DNA of 64,000 bases. It comes from Malacoplasma iowae (GTDB lineage: Bacteria; Bacillota_I; Bacilli_A; Mycoplasmatales; Mycoplasmoidaceae). Where the stretch lies: NCBI RefSeq assembly GCF_900660615.1, contig NZ_LR215023.1:744001-808000 (forward strand), in the 5' to 3' direction. Made by a program: the position numbers and the translations under genes. How positions within the stretch are numbered: the stretch's first letter is position 1; every line of letters begins with the position of its first letter. Positions 10,526 through 23,085 of the stretch are shown here, one piece after another. The notes under the pieces are model-generated. The model was given only the letters and a program-made list of their open reading frames with translations, was not told the DNA's origin and did not search any database.

Positions 10526-13423
10526 TTATAATAATGTGTTAAATAATGGAAACTTAACTTTTCCATAATGGAAATATCTTATCTTTCCAAGAAGTTTATA
10601 TGGAAGATAAACATCAGCTACTCCATCAACTGATAAACTTGTTCTAGATAAAGTGAAATGGTTTGATCAAGTAGAACCGTTTTTAATATTAAAAGGAAGA
10701 TAAACATTATTTGAGAAATTTGAAATATTCAAATATATAACTAAATCCAATGTAGTTGGAATATTAGAACCCAAACTTTTAGCTCTAAAAGGAACTCTAA
10801 GTTTTATTCCTTTTTGGATTGAACCACCATTTATTGTATCAGTACCAATGTTTGATGAATTTAAAGCATTATAAGAAAATATTAAATCATTATTTTTTAA
10901 TTTTAGTGTTTCATATCCTTGTATTAATGTTTTGTTTATTTCTAGATCATTATTATTTTTTTCAAAGAAACTATCAATATTTAATTCTTCATTTTTATAA
11001 TTTGATTCCAAATTAAAATAAGATGAAATAGTGTTAAATGTATTGATATCAAAATTAGTGTTGTATGTTAGATTATAATCACTCATATATAAAGTATCAT
11101 TATAATCAAAATTAGTTAATGGCTTATTTTCACTTGTTGACTTAATCATTCCAGATGCTGAATAAACTTTAGATAAAATTGTTATTATTGATGAAGCAAT
11201 TTCATTTCAAACATTAAAGTTATGTTCACCTAAAATTTTATTTTCTAATTCAGTTTTAATTTTTTTATACATCGATGGAGCATTCAAATTAATTTTGATT
11301 ATAAATGGAAGCTGAATTACAAAAAATCAATCACCATTTGTATTTTTTGTTGGATTTAATCAAACCTTTTGATTTGTATTACTATAAGAGAAAGAAATTT
11401 TGTCATTAACACCTAATGTTAAACTATCTGGTATTTGGCCCAAAATATCATTAATATCACTATGTGATTGATCGTTTTTAAAAATATATCATTCATTACC
11501 AACATCATTATTTGTTAATAAACCAACTTTACCAATCAAAGGAATATCAACTGCAGTATTTGCAACTTGATTATCAATCGCTTCTGTATCAATGCCTAAA
11601 CTTTTCAAATTAATTTCTTTAGGAAATAATTTTTTTATTGTACTTAAATCAATAGTTACTTCTTTATTAAAAACATATTCATAATCATATTGATAAGTCA
11701 CCTTTTGGTTTTCTTTATCGTAACTGAATTCTTTAAAATTTTTTTGAATAGTAGTATTAGTTAAAATTCCTGTAGTTAAAGTTTTAAATGTTTGATTAAA
11801 TAATACTAATAAATTTTCTTCTGTAAATTCTTTATTAGATGAAATAATAATTTTTAATAATGCATCAATTGTAGGATTGTTACCAATAATTCCACTTAAC
11901 AAACTAATTATTTTATCAATATTTTCAACTACTATTTTTAATAATGGTTTGTTAATATCATCAGTTGAAACAATACTTACAATTAAATCTATAATTCCAT
12001 GAAATTGAACACCAACTGCATTTTTTATTAATGTCACAAATTCATTATCTTTTAAAACTGTTTTAAGAATATCAAATAGAGTTCCATTATCTAATAAAGA
12101 ATCAATAATTTTATTAATAAAATTTAAATTAGCAACTCCAAAGCTTTTTAATAATGATTTAATTTCTTCTTTTAGTTTTTCTTTTTCCTCTTGTGACATG
12201 TTTGGATCAAATTTCAATAATAAAGAACTAATTAAATTAACTACAAAAGGATCTTTACTAATTAAACTTGTTATTAAATTAGTAAGTATTTTATTATTTT
12301 TAGAAATAACAGTTATTACCGGTTCATTATTTGTAATTAACTGTTGAATTAAATTGTATGTTTCTTCACCTTGTGGCAAGACATTATAGTATTGTAGTAT
12401 TTTTGTAACACTTGGCATTATTTTATTGATCAACATACCACCATTTTCATTAGCGCCAATAGATGTAAACAAAATGTCTGCTATTTTAACAAATTCCATA
12501 TAAAGTTCTTGATTTGACAAAAAACCGCTTTCAATGCTATTTTGTAAATCTTGATATGTTAAATCATTAAAATAAGATTTAACTTGTTCATGTTCTAAAG
12601 CATTATTATAATCTAGTGCATCTGTTAAGTATGTATATTCAATTAAAAATAAGTTAGAAAATGTATTTTTTGTAAAAGAAAAATTATTATATGAAAATTC
12701 TATTTTTCCATTATTTAAATTTTCTTTAGTTAAATTTTGATTATATGATTCACTTTTAGTTAAAGTAAAATCAACATTATCAAAAGATACACCTAAAAAA
12801 TATCTATTATTGTTTGTGTTAATAACAAAATTTGGTTGTTTATTATTGACGTTGATATCTAAAATTAAATAATCATATGCATTCAGTTCAATAGAATTGT
12901 TTTCAAAATTAAATACTTGTTTATCATATCTATTATTTTCAATTTTTAAACTAATAGATAAATTAAAAGTTATATTATTTTGTTCATCTTTATTCATTTC
13001 AATAATTGTATCTTTATTGTAATAAAAAGAGAAAATTCCACGATTTAAAACATAAGTTTTATATAAAAAAGAATACACATCTTTTAAAAGCATTTCTTTT
13101 GATAATTTTGAATAAAATTCTTCTTTATCAAAAGAATTTATTAAAAATTCATTAATACTTCTATAAACTTCTTGATCTGATTCTTTATTAACACTAATAA
13201 CCTTTAATTCATCACTTGCATTAATAGAATTTTTTATTTCAGGTTCTACATAACTTTTTTTAATAATATTAGAAGAGCCATCACCAATGTTTCAATCACC
13301 ATCATCACCAAGACTTGGACCACTATTTGAATTATCACTAAAACATGATGCTAGTGGAACACTAACTAATGAAACAGCAAAGAATGCACTAAAAAATTTT
13401 AAAAATTTATTTCTTTTATTCAT
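10526..13423 (-). CDS. large surface lipoprotein, intact (MOLPALP-like)
   Basis: 965 aa. The signal peptide MNKRNKFLKFFSAFFAVSLV ends in the lipobox LASC, so the mature protein starts with an acylated Cys and sits on the outer face of the membrane. After a Ser/Asn/Gly linker, residues ~60-250 form a beta-rich domain (SFYYNKDTIIEMNKDEQ). A long central region follows, made of repeated amphipathic helices (TILKVLI / LLKIII / ILKTVLKD units, ~250-560). The C-terminal part has LNPTK and NFDYNDTLYMSDY motifs. The gene at 6377-9199 is a collinear paralogue. A TATAAT-like box lies at ~13450 upstream. I assign it to the mollicute paralogous lipoproteins by architecture. The function is unknown; adhesion or antigenic roles are usual guesses. 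Confidence 0.85.
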
Positions 13424-13482
13424 AACAAACCAAACAATATTTTATTTATTATAATATTTTTTGGTTTTAAAGTGAAATAAAA

Positions 13483-13504
13483 AAATTGTAGTTTCCTACA
13501 ATTT
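13483..13504 (-). terminator. intrinsic terminator overlapping a stop codon
   Basis: Stem AAATTGTAG / CTACAATTT with a 4-nt loop, then a run of T on the minus strand. It overlaps the TAG stop of the 13496-14593 gene. Confidence 0.8.
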
Positions 13505-14593
13505 AATTTCTAAATAGTTTAATGTAACAATGATTTCATCTACATCAATTAATTTCTTAAGTTCTGAAATGAAATATAACATTTCAAATGGAACATCTTC
13601 TGGGTTTTCTAAATTACATGATTGTTGTCTTCAACCTCTAAATCTTGTATACAATGGTACAACACTATCACATTCACTTATTGTTTGCATTGACTTTGTT
13701 CTTTGCATATTGAAACCATATTCTGTACAAACTTTTATTTCTTCTAATAAATCATATTTAAATATTTCATCTAATTTAATAGTTTTAATATTTAATTGTT
13801 TAACCAATGCTTTTATTTTAACAATATCAATTCATCCTATATTTTCACTAATTTTAGTTTCAAATATATGTGATTTTTCATATTCACTCATTCTAGCTAT
13901 AGTTTTATCACTTCTGTCAAGACAAGAAATAACACCAACATTAGAAGAACAAATATTTAAAAGTTTTTCATTAATTTTATTATCTAATATATTGCAAACA
14001 AGGTTTTTATCATTGTAATTTTGTTCAATAAAAATACTTATGGATGTGATTAAATTAAATTTAATTTCATGATAGAAATGAATTAATTTATCAAATTCTT
14101 CAGATAAATTAAAATTAAATTCATTAAATCTTTCAATTACTATTTTCTTCAAATATAAAGAGTTATCTAATATTTTTAAAAGATAATCTGAGTTTTCAAA
14201 ATATTTTACTTTAATTCCAATATCTAAATTCATATCAGATCTTACTATGTCATCAGATTTCATATTAGAAAAAATTTCAAGTTCTTTTAATAAATCATAA
14301 TATTCATGATGAAATCAAGATTTTATAAATGCTTCTTTAGATATTAATAAATTATTGAAATAATGTGGTTCGTTATTTAATTGATTTTTTATTCACAATA
14401 GTTTATCTACATCTAATATAGCGTCATCTGAAATAATAATTTTTCTATTTTTTTTTAATAATCTAATAACTTCTAACTCTGGAATTTTTGTAAAATCTTT
14501 TATTAAAAATAATGTCTCAGTATCAACATCATTTAAAACATCAAACTCTTTTAAGTTATCATTATTTAATTTATAAACAATTTTTTTAGACAT
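13496..14593 (-). CDS. unknown cytosolic protein, 365 aa
   Basis: A single open frame ending at TAG 13496-13498. In-frame ATGs occur at 14593 (MSKKIVYKLNNDNLK) and 14605. A well-spaced promoter (14629-14657) places the transcript start near 14622, so either start is possible. I chose 14593 because GGAA lies upstream at a usable distance. No signal peptide or membrane segment is visible. The protein is mostly helical, with charged stretches such as LYLKKIVIERFNEFNFNLSEEFDKL and a Cys-containing segment NICSSNVGVISCLDRSDKT. I do not recognise a family. It appears monocistronic, with its own promoter and terminator. Confidence 0.75.
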
Positions 14594-14605
14594 ATAACAT
14601 TCCAT

Positions 14606-14887
14606 AATTATTTTCAATACGCAATTAAATTATACAATTTAATTTTTGGTGATTCAACATTAGGAATACAAATTATTGTCTAAAAATCAAAATTATATAT
14701 TATAATAAAAGATTTAAATATTTTTATTGTATTTATAATTTAATTCAGCTAAATAGATCATTTATTTTTGTTAATTAAACTTTTTTGTTTTTTGAATAAA
14801 TAGCTTATTAATAATCATTTTTTTAAAACAGAAATTATGAATTTATTTTAGTTACTAGCATAATAATGTAATTGTATAAACAAAAAT
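14606..14887. other. AT-rich intergenic region with one promoter
   Basis: About 280 bp between divergent ends: the start of the 13496-14593 gene and the terminator of the small gene at 14926. Apart from the promoter at 14629-14657, I see no ORF with an RBS, no repeat and no RNA-like fold. Confidence 0.5.
14629..14657 (-). promoter_or_regulatory. promoter with both boxes: TTGAAT - 17 bp - TATAAT
   Basis: On the minus strand, TTGAAT (14652-14657) and TATAAT (14629-14634) are exactly 17 bp apart, which is unusually clean for this genome. It drives the unknown gene starting at 14593/14605. Confidence 0.7.
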
Positions 14888-14910
14888 AAAACACCCATAA
14901 GGGGTGTTTT
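14888..14910. terminator. symmetric terminator AAAACACCC / GGGTGTTTT
   Basis: A perfect 9-bp stem with a 5-nt loop and A/T tracts on both sides, so it can act in either direction. It lies 16 bp beyond the stop of the 14926-15201 gene. Confidence 0.85.
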
Positions 14911-14925
14911 TAAAATAAATATAAA

Positions 14926-15201
14926 TTATAAAAGAGTAGTTGTTTTTAAAAAAAGTTTAAAAACTTCTTTTGATTCTATATTTTCTTTTACTTGGTTTTT
15001 ACTGCTTTTTTTATTAATAACCTTAATTGCTTCATTAATAGCAAATCCAGCACCAATAATAGTACCGCACATAAAAAGTCCACTTACAGTTAAAACAATA
15101 AATTGTTTGTTTTTTATGTTTTTAGGTTTTTTGTAACTTATTCCCACATTAGCTTTATTTATTTGTGAGGAAAGATTATTTAAATTTTTTTTGTTGTCCA
15201 T
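14926..15201 (-). CDS. small single-pass membrane protein, 91 aa
   Basis: The ATG at 15201 lies only 5 bp after the pepA stop, and no Shine-Dalgarno is visible, so translation probably depends on coupling to pepA. The N-terminal ~30 residues are polar (MDNKKNLNNLSSQINKA). One transmembrane helix follows (FIVLTVSGLFMCGTIIGAGFAI), then a Lys-rich tail. No family recognised. A terminator follows at 14888-14910, so this is the end of the pepA transcript. The main doubt is whether it is expressed at all. Confidence 0.6.
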   Translation of the reverse strand: MDNKKNLNNLSSQINKANVGISYKKPKNIKNKQFIVLTVSGLFMCGTIIGAGFAINEAIKVINKKSSKNQVKENIESKEVFKLFLKTTTLL

Positions 15202-15206
15202 AAATA

Positions 15207-16550
15207 TTATTTTTGATTTTTAGCAAAATTATATAATGTTTTAACCATTACACCTTGACCTTGGTTATTTACATCTGCTGTAATAGCAACATCTAAATGA
15301 ATGTAATTTTTTCCATGAGTAAATTCTTTTAAAAAACATGCTGCTCTAGAACTTCCACCTCTTCTATCATCACATGAGTTTTTCATGTCAGCAATATCTG
15401 AGTCAAGCATTCTTAAAAAGTTTTCATGTAAAGGCATTCTTCAAACATATTCACCAGAATCATAAGCAACTTTTTCAAACTCTCTTCAATCACTATCATG
15501 AGAAGTTCAAACTCCAGAATAAACATCACCTAATGAGAATATCATTGCTCCAGTTAATGTTGCAATATCTACAAGTTTAGTTACATTTAAAACACTTGCA
15601 GCATAAGATAACCCATCAGCTAATACCAATCTACCTTCTGCATCAGTATTGTCAATTTCAACAGTTTTACCACTATGCGAAATAATAACATCATCAGGTC
15701 TTACAGAAGTTGGACTAACTAAGTTTTCAGTTAAACATGCTATCCCTACAACATTTGTTTTAATATTATTTTTAGCTAGAGCATAAACTGTTGCCATAAC
15801 AGCTGCTGCACCTGACATATCAAATTTCATTCATCTCATAAATGAACCAGTTTTAATATTCATTCCACCAGAATCAAAAGTAATACCTTTTCCAACATAA
15901 CCATAGTATTCATTAGAACTAGGATTATTTTTGTATTCAATATACATAAATCTAGGTTCTCTTAAACTACCAGCATTTACAGCAAGTAATAATCCCATAT
16001 TTTGATCTTGAATTTGTTTTTTATTCATTTCAACAATATTAACTTTGTAACTTACATCATTAAACAACTCTCTAACTCTTCTACAAAATTCTGCTGGATA
16101 TAAGATATTACTTGGCATATCTTGTAAAGCTCTACAAAAGAATTGTGCATCCTTAACAACACATGCTTCTTTTAACTGATCATTATACATTGGATCTAAA
16201 ATTAAGTTAATTTCAAAAATTTCTTCTTTTGATGTTTTTAAATTAAATGGTTTTTTTTCATAAAAAGTACAAGCTAAAACTAAAGAGAAAATTAAATCTG
16301 ATTTAGTTTTTTGATCATCAAAGTAGTTAATGAAACTATTAAGATCATAATTGATGTTTGCTTTGTTTTTTTCTGCAAATCTTTTAACATAGTCTGCAAC
16401 TCTTGGTAAATCCAAGTTGTCTTTATCAATTACAAACATTATTGTTTCTTTTTCTGTTTTAGTTTCATAAACTTTTTTATCAGCAACTCTTGAGTCATTT
16501 TTATCAACTGCTATGAATGTTTTAAAATCATTTTGTTTATTAATTGTCAT
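15207..16550 (-). CDS. pepA: leucyl aminopeptidase (M17)
   Basis: 447 aa. Cytosolic metallopeptidase that removes N-terminal amino acids, here the natural next step after peptide import by Opp. The C-terminal catalytic domain carries the M17 signature NTDAEGRLVLADGL, with metal ligands Asp and Glu, plus VGKGITFDSGGMNIK (Lys and Asp ligands) and TLTGAMIFSLGDVYSG. The N-terminal regulatory domain is weakly conserved and somewhat short for the family. The ATG at 16550 follows AAAGGAGTATAAT. A TATAAT box lies ~45 bp upstream. A small membrane-protein gene follows after 5 bp. Confidence 0.95.
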
Positions 16551-16622
16551 ATTATACTCCTTTAAAATTATTGAGACTTTTAATAGTAATTATTATACTA
16601 TTTTGAATATTAAAAAATTAAA

Positions 16623-16642
16623 AAAGTGGTATGCACCACTTT
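16623..16642 (-). terminator. terminator of the 16672-16899 gene
   Basis: Perfect 8-bp stem AAAGTGGT / ACCACTTT with a 4-nt loop, then a T-rich tract on the minus strand. It separates the small membrane protein from pepA. Confidence 0.85.
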
Positions 16643-16671
16643 ATGTTTTACGTAATAAATTGTTATTGCTT

Positions 16672-16899
16672 TTAATTTCTTGGTCTTGGCGACAATAATT
16701 GTCCACCCATCACAAAGTTAATAATAAGTATTACAGCACAAACTATACTTATGAACGGGATTAAACCAAGTAATACAATAATTTTTTCTACTCCACTACA
16801 TCTAACAGTTAAAAGGTACAAAATAGAACCAATTATGTTAAGAACTGGGATAAACATTAGAATGATAAATATCAGTCTCTTAGTTTGGTTTGATGTCAT
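16672..16899 (-). CDS. small two-helix membrane protein, 75 aa
   Basis: The ATG at 16899 (MTSNQTKRLIFIILMFIP) follows AAAGGAAATACA. An ATG 15 bp further upstream lacks an RBS. Two hydrophobic segments (residues ~9-32 and ~41-65) are joined by a short Cys-containing loop (VRCSGVEK), and the C-terminus is basic and Pro-containing. It is flanked by its own terminator. This is a typical mollicute small membrane protein of unknown role. Confidence 0.7.
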   Translation of the reverse strand: MTSNQTKRLIFIILMFIPVLNIIGSILYLLTVRCSGVEKIIVLLGLIPFISIVCAVILIINFVMGGQLLSPRPRN

Positions 16900-16985
16900 T
16901 GTATTTCCTTTCATTTAACTTATCTTATTGATTATATCAAAATATTTAATTTATTTTTTTATATTTTAAAAAGCGAAAAATATTA

Positions 16986-17002
16986 TTTTTTTTTTTTTTT
17001 TT
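16986..17002. repeat. homopolymer T17
   Basis: Seventeen consecutive T on the plus strand in the divergent gap between the small membrane protein (minus) and purA (plus). It lies ~30 bp upstream of a TATAAT box (17031-17036) facing purA. Tracts of this length are prone to slippage. Confidence 0.9.
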
Positions 17003-17030
17003 ACACTTTTTATTTAAATAGCAAACTTTT

Positions 17031-17036
17031 TATAAT
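17031..17036 (+). promoter_or_regulatory. candidate -10 box for purA-purB
   Basis: TATAAT, 67 bp upstream of the purA ATG. A second -10-like TATACAAT lies ~30 bp downstream and is an alternative. Confidence 0.45.
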
Positions 17037-17094
17037 ATTTATTTTTTTACAAAAATTAGTTATACAATTATGTTTTGGAAATATTTATTTATAG

Positions 17095-18379
<1,285 letters not shown>

Positions 18380-18387
<8 letters not shown>

Positions 18388-19681
18388 TAGATACAAAAAT
18401 AAAGAAATCGAATATATTTTTTCTGATGAAAATAAATTTAGTAATTGGCTAAAAATTGAATTATTAGTATTGGAATATTATGCAAAATCTGGATTAATAA
18501 GAAAAGATGAATTGGATAAAATCAAAGATAGTATTCATATTAATATAAATGAAATTTATGAAATAGAAAAAATTACAAAACATGATGTAATAGCTTTTGT
18601 TGAACACATTAGTAATCAAGTTAATGATGAATCAAAAAAATGAATTCATTATGGATTAACTTCAACAGATATTGTAGACACTGGTAATGCAATAGCAATA
18701 AAGCAAGTTAACAAAATTATTTTAGATAGATTAAATAGATTGATGAAAGCAATTAAAAAGATTGCTATACAACACAAAATGACTGTTGAAATCGGAAGAA
18801 CTCATGGTGTTCATGCTGAAATTACAACCTTTGGATTAAAAGCTGCATTATGATATGACGAATTAAATAGACATAAGAATCATTTAATTCTAGCTTTTAA
18901 AGAGATAGAAATAGGAAAAATTAGTGGTGCTGTTGGAACACATGCAAACACAGGTATTAAAATGCAAGATTATGTTTGTAAAAAATTAAATATAGGTTCA
19001 GCTAAAATATCTACACAAATTCTTTCAAGAGACATTCATGCATTTTATTTTTCAACAATTAATTTACTTGGATTAACAATTAATAAAATAGCTTGTGAAC
19101 TAAGACATTTAGCTAGAACAGAAATTTTTGAGGTTAGTGAATTTTTTGAAAAAAATCAAAAAGGTTCATCAGCTATGCCACATAAAAAAAATCCTATAAC
19201 TTTAGAAAATATTTGTGGTCTTTCAAGATTATTAAATGGTTATAGTTTAACAATCAATGAAAATGTTTCGCTATGAAATGAAAGAGATATATCTCATTCT
19301 TCAAATGAAAGAGTGATATTTTTAGATGCAACAACAATAATTGTTAATATCTTAGAAAAACTAACAAAAACTATCTCTACATTAATTATTAATAAAAAGA
19401 AAATGTTAGAAAATATAAAAATTAGTAAAAATGTCATTTTTTCACAAACATTATTATTGGCTTTAATCAAATGCAATGAATTATCAAGAAAAGAAAATTA
19501 TGAGTTAGTACAATCATTAGCATTTAAAGCATTTGAAGAAAATAGAGATTTTAAAGATGTAGTGTTAGAAAATCAAAAAATAACAAGTTACCTTTCAAAA
19601 CAAGAAATAATAAATATTTTTGATTTTAATTACCATTTAAAATATGTTGATAAAATTTTTGAGAAGGTGTTTAAAAAATAA
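18380..19681 (+). CDS. purB: adenylosuccinate lyase
   Basis: 433 aa. Splits adenylosuccinate to AMP and fumarate, completing the step begun by PurA. The fumarase/aspartase-superfamily signature SSAMPHKKNPITLENICGL is present, with the catalytic Ser loop. GRTHGVHAEITTFG and HYGLTSTDIVDTGNA carry the active-site His and Thr-Ser residues. The start ATGATTAA overlaps the purA stop, and no separate RBS is needed. The pair ends at the hairpin at 19715-19771. Confidence 0.97.
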
Positions 19682-19714
19682 ACTTTAACCTTTGTTAAAA
19701 CCAAAAATAAAAAC

Positions 19715-19771
19715 GATAGTGTTTTATTATTTGATAATCTATATGATTATCAATTAAATGTTTACACTATC
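19715..19771 (+). terminator. composite terminator after purB
   Basis: The outer stem GATAGTGT / ACACTATC encloses a second stem GATAATC / GATTATC. ATTTTTTG follows. The two stacked stems make a long cruciform-like hairpin. Confidence 0.75.
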
Positions 19772-19878
19772 ATTTTTTGTTGTTGAAAAATAAGATTTTG
19801 ATTGGTTATATTTTTAAATTAAATATGAAACTAACTAAGTTTACAAATTAATAAATATTTATAATTATTAAATTAAAA

Positions 19879-21381
19879 TTATGTAATAAATTTAGATAGT
19901 TTTTCTATTGCAATAGATAACATCACTAGCTGATGCCTATAGTTTTCTTTGTGTAGAGGAATCATTGATAAAAATAAAAGCGATTCAACTAAATACACTT
20001 TTTTCAATGTCTCTTCTGATGAAATCATTTTTTCAAAAAAAGTTCTAAATAATTCTTCATTATCATTTTTCTTTAAACAATAATATATTTGGTTTTTATC
20101 AGTTACATTTAAATAGAATAAATTATTTATGATGCTATCATAACCGCTTATAGAATGAGATATTTTTGCAAGTTCATATATCTGGTCACCATATATTCCT
20201 TTTTCACCAAAAGAACCTCTTGGATCAATCAAATACATTTTATTATCATTGAATATTATATTGTTAAAACATAAATCTCCATGTATTATACAAAACATTT
20301 CTTTTGAATTAAGCAAATTATATCCATTAAAAACATCTAATAATTTTTCCATATATGTTTTTATTGAATAATACTCTTTATTGTTAATTATTATTTTGTT
20401 GTTATAGAAAAAATTTAAATTATGATCATCTTTAATGCTGTTCACTCTATCAATAGTTTTTAAATAATAAATATTATAGAGAAGTTTATTTTTTTCATTA
20501 TCATCAATTTCTTTATTATATTCTTTTGTTTTTTTCAAGAAAGAATCTATATGTTTAAAAAATATACAGGCTTCTTTCTTAGTTAATTTTTCATTAATGA
20601 AAAATTGTTCAAAAGATTTTTTATTAATATATTCCATTCTTATATATGAAAAGTCTTTATCATTATTAATAGTACTAATTCTATAATCATAAATTTTTGG
20701 AACAAAATCTTTTAACTCATTTGGTATACTAACCATTCAATTAATTTCGTCATTAAACTTTTCTAAGTAAGCTGATTTTTTGGTAATTTTATTACCTTTA
20801 ACTATTAAAGTGTTAAAGTGCCTAGATATAATATCATTATTTATAATAAATTTTTTGTATTCACCATTCTTTGGTGTCATTTTAATTGCTTCATTATTTT
20901 TTACTTCATTTGAAAAAAAGTAATTAAACAATCTTATAACTCATGAATGAGTAACAATTAAAATTTTTTTAGCTTTTATTTTTTCTATATCTTTTATGAA
21001 AGGTAAAACCCTATCAAAGAACATGTCATAAATTTTTTCTACATTTTTATTTAGATCTGTATTTAATTCAAAATCAGCTAATTTAATTTTGTCATCATTA
21101 TTACAATTTAAACCTTCTAATTCTCCAAAATTTCTTTCAATTAATCTATTGTCTATTACTAATTTTGAATTTGTATTTTTAGAAATCTGTTTAGATGTAA
21201 CCAAACATCTTTTTAATGGGGAAGTAAAAATATAATCAAAATTTATTTTCGATAATTCTTTTACAACTTTTTCATTTTGGATTTTCCCTTCAATAGATAA
21301 ACCAATATCAGATTTCGAACCACATCATTTGTTATTCAAATTGCATTCTGTTTTACAATGTCTTAAAACATATATTTCCAT
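19879..21381 (-). CDS. fusion of histidine phosphatase and APH/choline-kinase-like kinase
   Basis: 500 aa in one frame. Residues 1-~195 are a phosphoglycerate-mutase-like histidine phosphatase: LRHCKTE at the N-terminus (catalytic His8; the usual RHG reads RHC), SPLKRCLVTS, RLIERNFGELEG with the acid Glu, and LIVTHS with the second His. Residues ~215-500 are a phosphotransferase of the APH/choline-kinase fold: the catalytic loop IIHGDLCFNNIIF near residue 367, and the metal-binding MYLIDPRGSFGEKGIYGD. Kinases with this IDPRGSFG signature usually sit beside nucleotidyltransferases in capsule loci, as here. A plausible job is phosphorylation and then dephosphorylation of a sugar or polyol before nucleotide activation, though the substrate is unknown. 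The start at 21381 follows AAGGACT; it lies 15 bp after the glycosyltransferase gene. Confidence 0.85.
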
Positions 21382-21396
21382 AATTTATAGTCCTTG

Positions 21397-23085
21397 TTAT
21401 ATTATTTCTTTACATTCAATAAAACTGTTTCTATTAAAATTTGAGTTATAAGGAATGAAGTTTATGTATCATAAAACCAAATATGAAAAAACTCCCATTC
21501 ATACCACACCAAAATATAAATTGAAAAAAATAATCAACCATTTGTACATTGATCAATTAAGCAAAATAAAAAAACATACATTAAAAATTGTTATTGTTAT
21601 AGACAATATTAAAAATGAAATTCATCATTTTATAGTTTTGCTTTTAGACTTAAAAAACCTGGAGTTACCACTTCCACCAAATTGGGAATATTTTCCTAAA
21701 AATAAAGATCTGAACCAATGTATTGTTATTTTTATATTTGCTGCAAGAAATCAAAGAACAAAGATAAATGGAAATAAAATATAATCTCAAAAATTGTAAT
21801 TTATTTTTCCAATTAAAATTGAATTTAGTAATAGTGTAATTAACCCAAAACCAAATCCTGTTCCTAATGATATCCAAAACAAAACATTATTTTTAAAAGC
21901 ATAATTATAGTAGTTTGAAATTAATCAAATTACTAAACCTAATAACCCAATTGAAGAAAAAATAATTATTGGCCTAAATAAAACACCTATATAGTTTTTA
22001 TATCAATTCACAAATCTTTCATTAAAATTGTTTATTATTTTTTTATTATTTATTTTTCACCATCTTACCCTTCAATCTTCAATTCTCATTATTCTATTAA
22101 AATGCACTAAAACATTGACATCTGGTTCAAAATAGCAAGGAGCATTAGGCAACATAATACCAAAATTTCCTTCCTCAACCATTCTTGCCTCCAAATATCA
22201 ATCCTCTAAATTAACATTTTCAAATTTACCATTCTTATAGCAAAGAATTAAAGATTTTTTTGATATTAAGCAAGATTGCCCAGCTAAAGGGGAAACATTA
22301 GCTAAATTAAAATTTTTTGTAAATAAACTTCAATAAAAAGCTGTAGTTTCTATAATCCTTGTTGTATTAGGATATATTCCTTTTGATCTATAGTTAATAT
22401 TTAATGGCGTTACATATGCTAAATTTTTTATTTTATTTGAATAAAATATTTTTATTGCATATTCAACAAAGTTTTTATGGAAAACTTCATCAGCATCACC
22501 AATTAAAAGATAATCAAAATCATCTTTATAAAAATTTAAAAATTGATTAAGGTTATCTGCTTTGTTCACAGATGGTTTTGGCAATTGGAATAAATTGATA
22601 TTATTATCTTTACAAAATTTTTCTATTTTATTTTTTCACTCTTGATTACTAGATCCATCTGAAACTCAAATTTCAAAATTTTTATACGATTGATTTTTAT
22701 TCTGCAAAACTCTAGATTCAATAAGATCATTATGGCATGTGTATATGTATAAAACTTTTGGAAGAATTTCAGGCAATTTTGTAGCATTGATTATCTCCAT
22801 ACATTCATTGGAATAAACTTTTATACAATGCTTTTTTAAAAATATTTTATAAATTAAAAAACCAAAGCCAAAAATTGAAGTTATTAATCCAAAAAACAAT
22901 ACATTAGTTAATAAAACTGTTCAAGGATTATTTTTATCAATATATAAATAATCTGGAATTATATTGATAACATTAAAAGCATTTAAAATAAACAAAATTG
23001 ATAATAGTAATGAGAAAAAAATAAAAAATATTTTTGTAACTATATTGAAAACATTGTTTAGATACCTAGCTCTTGAATTAAACAT
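21397..23085 (-). CDS. membrane-bound family-2 glycosyltransferase
   Basis: 562 aa, translated through from ATG 23085 to TAA at 21397. Two N-terminal helices are followed by a GT2 domain: VLYIYTCHNDLIESR, IWVSDGSSN, DYLLIGDADEVF (the metal-binding DxD at 197-199) and NLEDWYLEARMVEEG (acceptor-side ED). IEDWRVRWWKIN sits where processive synthases have QxxRW, but the Gln position is Trp. Four or more helices follow at the C-terminus. This layout matches integral-membrane synthases that polymerise and extrude a polysaccharide, such as the galactan synthases of the mycoides group. A glycolipid synthase is also possible. Its start overlaps the stop of the nucleotidyltransferase gene by 8 bp. Confidence 0.85.

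Noticed and set aside
21455-21784. A 109-codon plus-strand ORF after an apparent RBS
   Set aside because: It lies wholly opposite the coding frame of the glycosyltransferase gene, which I could translate through to its stop at 21397. Its composition is the reverse complement of membrane-helix codons.
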